DNA from: Eukaryota sp. TZLM1-RC
Taxonomy: Eukaryota; Metamonada: BaSk clade
Assembly (NCBI GenBank): GCA_040285825.1
Contig: JAUPSS010000008.1
Location: forward strand, 868,001 to 932,000
Direction of reading: 5' to 3'
Length of the DNA stretch: 64,000 nucleotides
Part shown: positions 61,113 through 64,000 of the stretch, one piece after another
Position numbering within the stretch: position 1 is the first letter of the stretch
Layout of the letters: each line of letters opens with the position of its first letter
Translations under genes and position numbers: made by a program
Notes under the pieces: generated by a model
The model's database searches: none
The model's input: only the letters and a program-made list of their open reading frames with translations
What the model was told of the DNA's origin: nothing

Positions 61113-62291
61113 TTATAAAACAACAATCATGGTGGTTGGTAGAGCAAATCGTTGGTTTTCACAAGATAAAATGACTGAAGGTGACGAAACTTGACCTCGT
61201 TTGACTGCCTTGAATTTCATTGACCAATCATAAATACCTGAATTGGAAGGAATGGTAAACTTATCCCCATAGACTCCATCAACGACCAGGGATGAATCAT
61301 GACTGATACAATCAGCAACTCTCACGTGTAAGTCACGGCTCAAATGATTGATTGACCTAAATTTGATTTCAAACTCCTCATCAAGTGAAACAATTCCTGG
61401 ACAAAAAAGAATATCCAGTTCAAATTTCAATAAACATTTATTGACAATTTCATAAGACACTTCTACTTGTTTAGTAACAAACTGCCCGACCCTCAAATCT
61501 TCGGTTTCCCAGTTAACATCAATCAATCCGACATCTAGATTGGAAGTATAATAACGATCTCTGCTCATTTGGCTAGTGATGGGATTGATTTCAAACACAA
61601 ACTGGTGAACATCAGAAGGAGACATGTATAGAGATGGAAAGAGAGAAGGCAAAGGATTAACCTTAAACAAAGAAGAAGGCCTGAATATAACGTCCTTAAG
61701 TCTAATGGCTGAGGGTACCAATGGTTGGAGAGAATAAGATAAGTAGTAACGAAGGTGTGTTGGAGTGATAAGGCTTGATTTAACGGTGAAAGGAACCTGA
61801 ACTGTGAAGGGAAATGAGAAAGAAAGAGTTTTACCATCAAAGATTGGGGAGAGAACAAGAGAAAAAGAAGGAGAGAGAGCTTGTCTGACAGTGAATTTGA
61901 CGAGGAAAGAGCGTGTGGAGTTGGCTGGGAGGTGTTTCTCGGTGTGCTTTGATCTGTCAAATAGATCATGGTCCTTAGAGAAATCAGTTTGAGTGAACAC
62001 TGACGGAGAGAAGTAGGCAACTGGGATCAAATTAGTGAAGGAAACATGACATGTCACAACTTCACCCAGGTAAATTTCAAAAGGTGAACTCTGAGATAAT
62101 TCAAAAGAGTGGTTTTCAAGAACTTTTGAAGGAATAGGATATAGCTCAAAGGGAGGAGGGGTATATGACTCCTTGATATGAGAACTCAGAGGGTCTTCAG
62201 AAATATTATCATTTCCAGGAGGTCTTGGGGGGTCGAGAATGTCAGGATAGCGTATAACTACACACTTGACATTGAAAGGAGTAGAATCCAT
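61113..62291 (-). CDS. TRAPPC13: TRAPPC13-like TRAPP complex subunit
   Basis: A 392-residue protein from the ATG at 62291 (MDSTPFNVKCVVIRYPDIL). It is beta-rich, with the family's two conserved points: LYMSPSDVHQFVFEI (family: L.P.D..QYL(F/Y).L) and LDVGLIDVNWETEDLRVGQF (family: IGKLDI.W(R/K)..LGE.G.(L/V)QT). The early block FELSQSSPFEIYLGEVVTCH corresponds to the family start (LPQ.FG.IYLGE.F). TRAPPC13 is a peripheral subunit of TRAPPII/III, which activate Rab GTPases in Golgi and autophagy traffic. No introns. Stop codons of this gene and the glycosyltransferase are 18 bp apart, so their 3' UTRs must overlap. Confidence 0.82.
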   Translation of the reverse strand: MDSTPFNVKCVVIRYPDILDPPRPPGNDNISEDPLSSHIKESYTPPPFELYPIPSKVLENHSFELSQSSPFEIYLGEVVTCHVSFTNLIPVAYFSPSVFTQTDFSKDHDLFDRSKHTEKHLPANSTRSFLVKFTVRQALSPSFSLVLSPIFDGKTLSFSFPFTVQVPFTVKSSLITPTHLRYYLSYSLQPLVPSAIRLKDVIFRPSSLFKVNPLPSLFPSLYMSPSDVHQFVFEINPITSQMSRDRYYTSNLDVGLIDVNWETEDLRVGQFVTKQVEVSYEIVNKCLLKFELDILFCPGIVSLDEEFEIKFRSINHLSRDLHVRVADCISHDSSLVVDGVYGDKFTIPSNSGIYDWSMKFKAVKRGQVSSPSVILSCENQRFALPTTMIVVL

Positions 62292-63074
62292 TGTTACAGA
62301 TTGCAATATTAATGAAGATGTGGTGTTGTAAATGTGAGGGAAGGGACTGATTTTTTCAGAATTTATTAACCCATATCATATCCCCACTATTTACATTTGC
62401 TTCCATCACTGCCAACATGTTGAGCAAATTATCATTGCATGCTTACAATTGAAACAACAAATGGTTCAAAACTCATCAGTTAAAAATTGTAATATCCATC
62501 ATCATTAAGTAAGATTGTCCAATTTTGAATAATTTTCTCTTTGAAAGTGTTTCAGGGTTCTTTGAATTTCATATGTTTTTGTTGTCTCCAGTCTCTTATC
62601 CAGATCTCTACCGGATCGCTGGTAACACCATTCACTGTTTTAAATCATTGATTCATCAAATCTGCAAATTTTGGACTTAAATTGGGATAAAGTTGCTGCT
62701 CAATCTTCTACAAAGTCAACCGTGTGATCATGTCAACCCATTCTCACTGATTACGTAATTTTTTATTGCAATACTGAGTTCTTGAGGTATTTCATCTCTC
62801 AATAACCTAATAGTTCTCTAATCTCTAACAACATAATGTAAGGTTAAGCGATGAGTGATGAGTGATCATTTTCGACTAATTGAGAGCAATACGCAAATTA
62901 ATTTGTGGAGAAATAGAACCAATAGTGTGTTCTTTTGATAATAATTGGTCAAATTGAATACTCAGCTGCTTTCTCAGTGGTTATTAACGTGTCAAAATTG
63001 ATATGATACATGTTCAGCAACTCAACAACCAAGAGAATACAGAAAATCATGATGATTTAAATATATATATTTAT
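62292..63074. other. No gene recognised
   Basis: AT-rich upstream region of TRAPPC13. No motif of note. Confidence 0.4.
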
Positions 63075-64000
63075 TAAACAATTTATCAATCAACAACCAA
63101 ATAATCCATTTCTCCCAAAGCAAAACAACTAGATGCAATTCTCTTATAGTGAGACCCAAGAGAAAGCAAAGCATTAGAAACCAACTTCAACATCGCCTTA
63201 AAAATAGAAACACAATTCTATTTTGCCAAAACAATCTGTTGAATTTTCTGTTGGTTCTCTTTACAATCATTTTCAAAATCTGCGAAAAATCGTTAGCTGT
63301 AAAGAGCAAGTGAACCAAATAGAAAAAATACAAATGAATACAAATTGTATTTTGCATGTCATTGGGTGAACAATTTGGATAAAGGTTCACTGTATGTTTT
63401 GATTTTGAAATTTTCAGCATTTGAACGAAGATTATGAATTCCAGAATTAGCAAGCCTTTCATTTGAGACATTACAACGATCAATAGACATTACATCCACT
63501 AAAGTGAAGGATCCATCTAATCCAGGTAATAAGACATCACCTCTATTATTCATATGAAAATCATCTTCAGTATCAAACAGATTTGACAACAACGGTTCCA
63601 AATAAAGATTCAATTCTCTGAGACTTACACATACAATATAATTGGTCTCTTATAGCATCGTGGACCTTGCTTCTAAAAGCAATAAAATGTTTACCATTTA
63701 ACAATTGAGTAATTGACATTTTTCGAGAACATTTACAAATTAAATTATGAGGCAAACTATCAGGCCAGATAAAGGAACGAAATCTCTCAATAAAAGTCCA
63801 GGCAAAATCAGTTCAGAGAGTGCAATAAACTTGAGGAATGGTTGTTACTAAAGCAGAAGAAGTACTATCGCACATATCTTGTAAAAGATTTGCGAAAGCG
63901 AGATTTTTTTTCTTGTACAAATCAAGTCTAAAATCAAAATCCAATCTTTCAAAAATCTTTGACAATTTTTGTTGAAGTTTTCTACAGCAAAACTGCAAAT
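63075..64000 (-). mobile_element. Non-LTR retrotransposon, family B copy 3 (runs off window)
   Basis: Minus strand, several broken frames: DSLPHNLICKCSRKMSITQL, then HFIAFRSKVHDAIRDQLYCM, RGDVLLPGLDGSFTLVDVMS and NLRSNAENFKIKTYSEPL. It matches 43058-44067. At 63913-63930 it preserves the uninterrupted sequence of the site where the TRIM-like element inserted in copy 1. Confidence 0.8.

Noticed and set aside
1-64000. Alternative genetic code (reassigned stop codons), suggested by very short introns as in ciliates
   Set aside because: Intact genes (uL16, Rab21, thymidylate kinase, MPS1, INCENP, TRAPPC13) end at ordinary stops of all kinds and none has an internal UAA, UAG or UGA.

Overview
The window is nuclear DNA of a small-genome microbial eukaryote (protist). 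It is AT-rich, uses standard stop codons, and carries eukaryote-only genes: Rab5, Rab21, MPS1 kinase, INCENP, TRAPPC13, ribosomal protein uL16, legumain and a Caprin-like RGG protein. I cannot place the organism. The most diagnostic trait is its introns. Fifteen coding introns resolved from protein continuity are mostly 28-30 nt (two are 32 and 39 nt), often begin GTTTGT and carry a TTAAY/CTNAY-type branch point close to the AG. Several genes that look broken in simple ORF calls become complete once these introns are removed: legumain (5 introns), Rab5 (6, including an 8-nt micro-exon), the PPC-type receptor (2), the glycosyltransferase (1) and the Caprin-like gene (1).

Layout. Bases 1-13.6 kb: two head-to-tail copies of a Ty3/gypsy retrotransposon (minus strand) sharing a 118-bp LTR, then an inverted integrase-LTR fragment. 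13.6-16 kb: non-LTR retrotransposon remnants and a Fanzor (eukaryotic TnpB-like nuclease) fragment. 16-19.1 kb: an RNase III-fold pseudoenzyme and a Caprin-like gene. 19.2-23.6 kb: a Fanzor fragment and non-LTR elements, one split by an 828-bp LTR element with TRIM structure. 23.7-24.5 kb: Rab5. 24.5-27 kb: element remnants. 27.4-32.7 kb: INCENP and a large type I membrane protein resembling PPC-domain lysosomal protease receptors. 33-35.5 kb: element remnants. 35.6-38.5 kb: uL16 and legumain. 39-50.3 kb: a nested graveyard of non-LTR elements, an internally deleted LTR element, a second Ty3 lineage and another Fanzor fragment. 50.9-52.3 kb: Rab21 and thymidylate kinase, convergent. 53.9-55.7 kb: MPS1. 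55.9-58.8 kb: a decayed near-full-length Fanzor with a DEDD exonuclease remnant upstream. 59.6-62.3 kb: GT21-like glycosyltransferase and TRAPPC13, convergent with 18 bp between stops. 63-64 kb: another non-LTR copy.

Host genes fall into an endosome/lysosome set (Rab5, Rab21, legumain, PPC receptor, TRAPPC13, sphingolipid-type glycosyltransferase) and a chromosome segregation pair (INCENP, MPS1). They sit singly between mobile-element debris, and no operon-like organisation is seen. All identifications come from reading motifs and remembered family patterns; no search was run.
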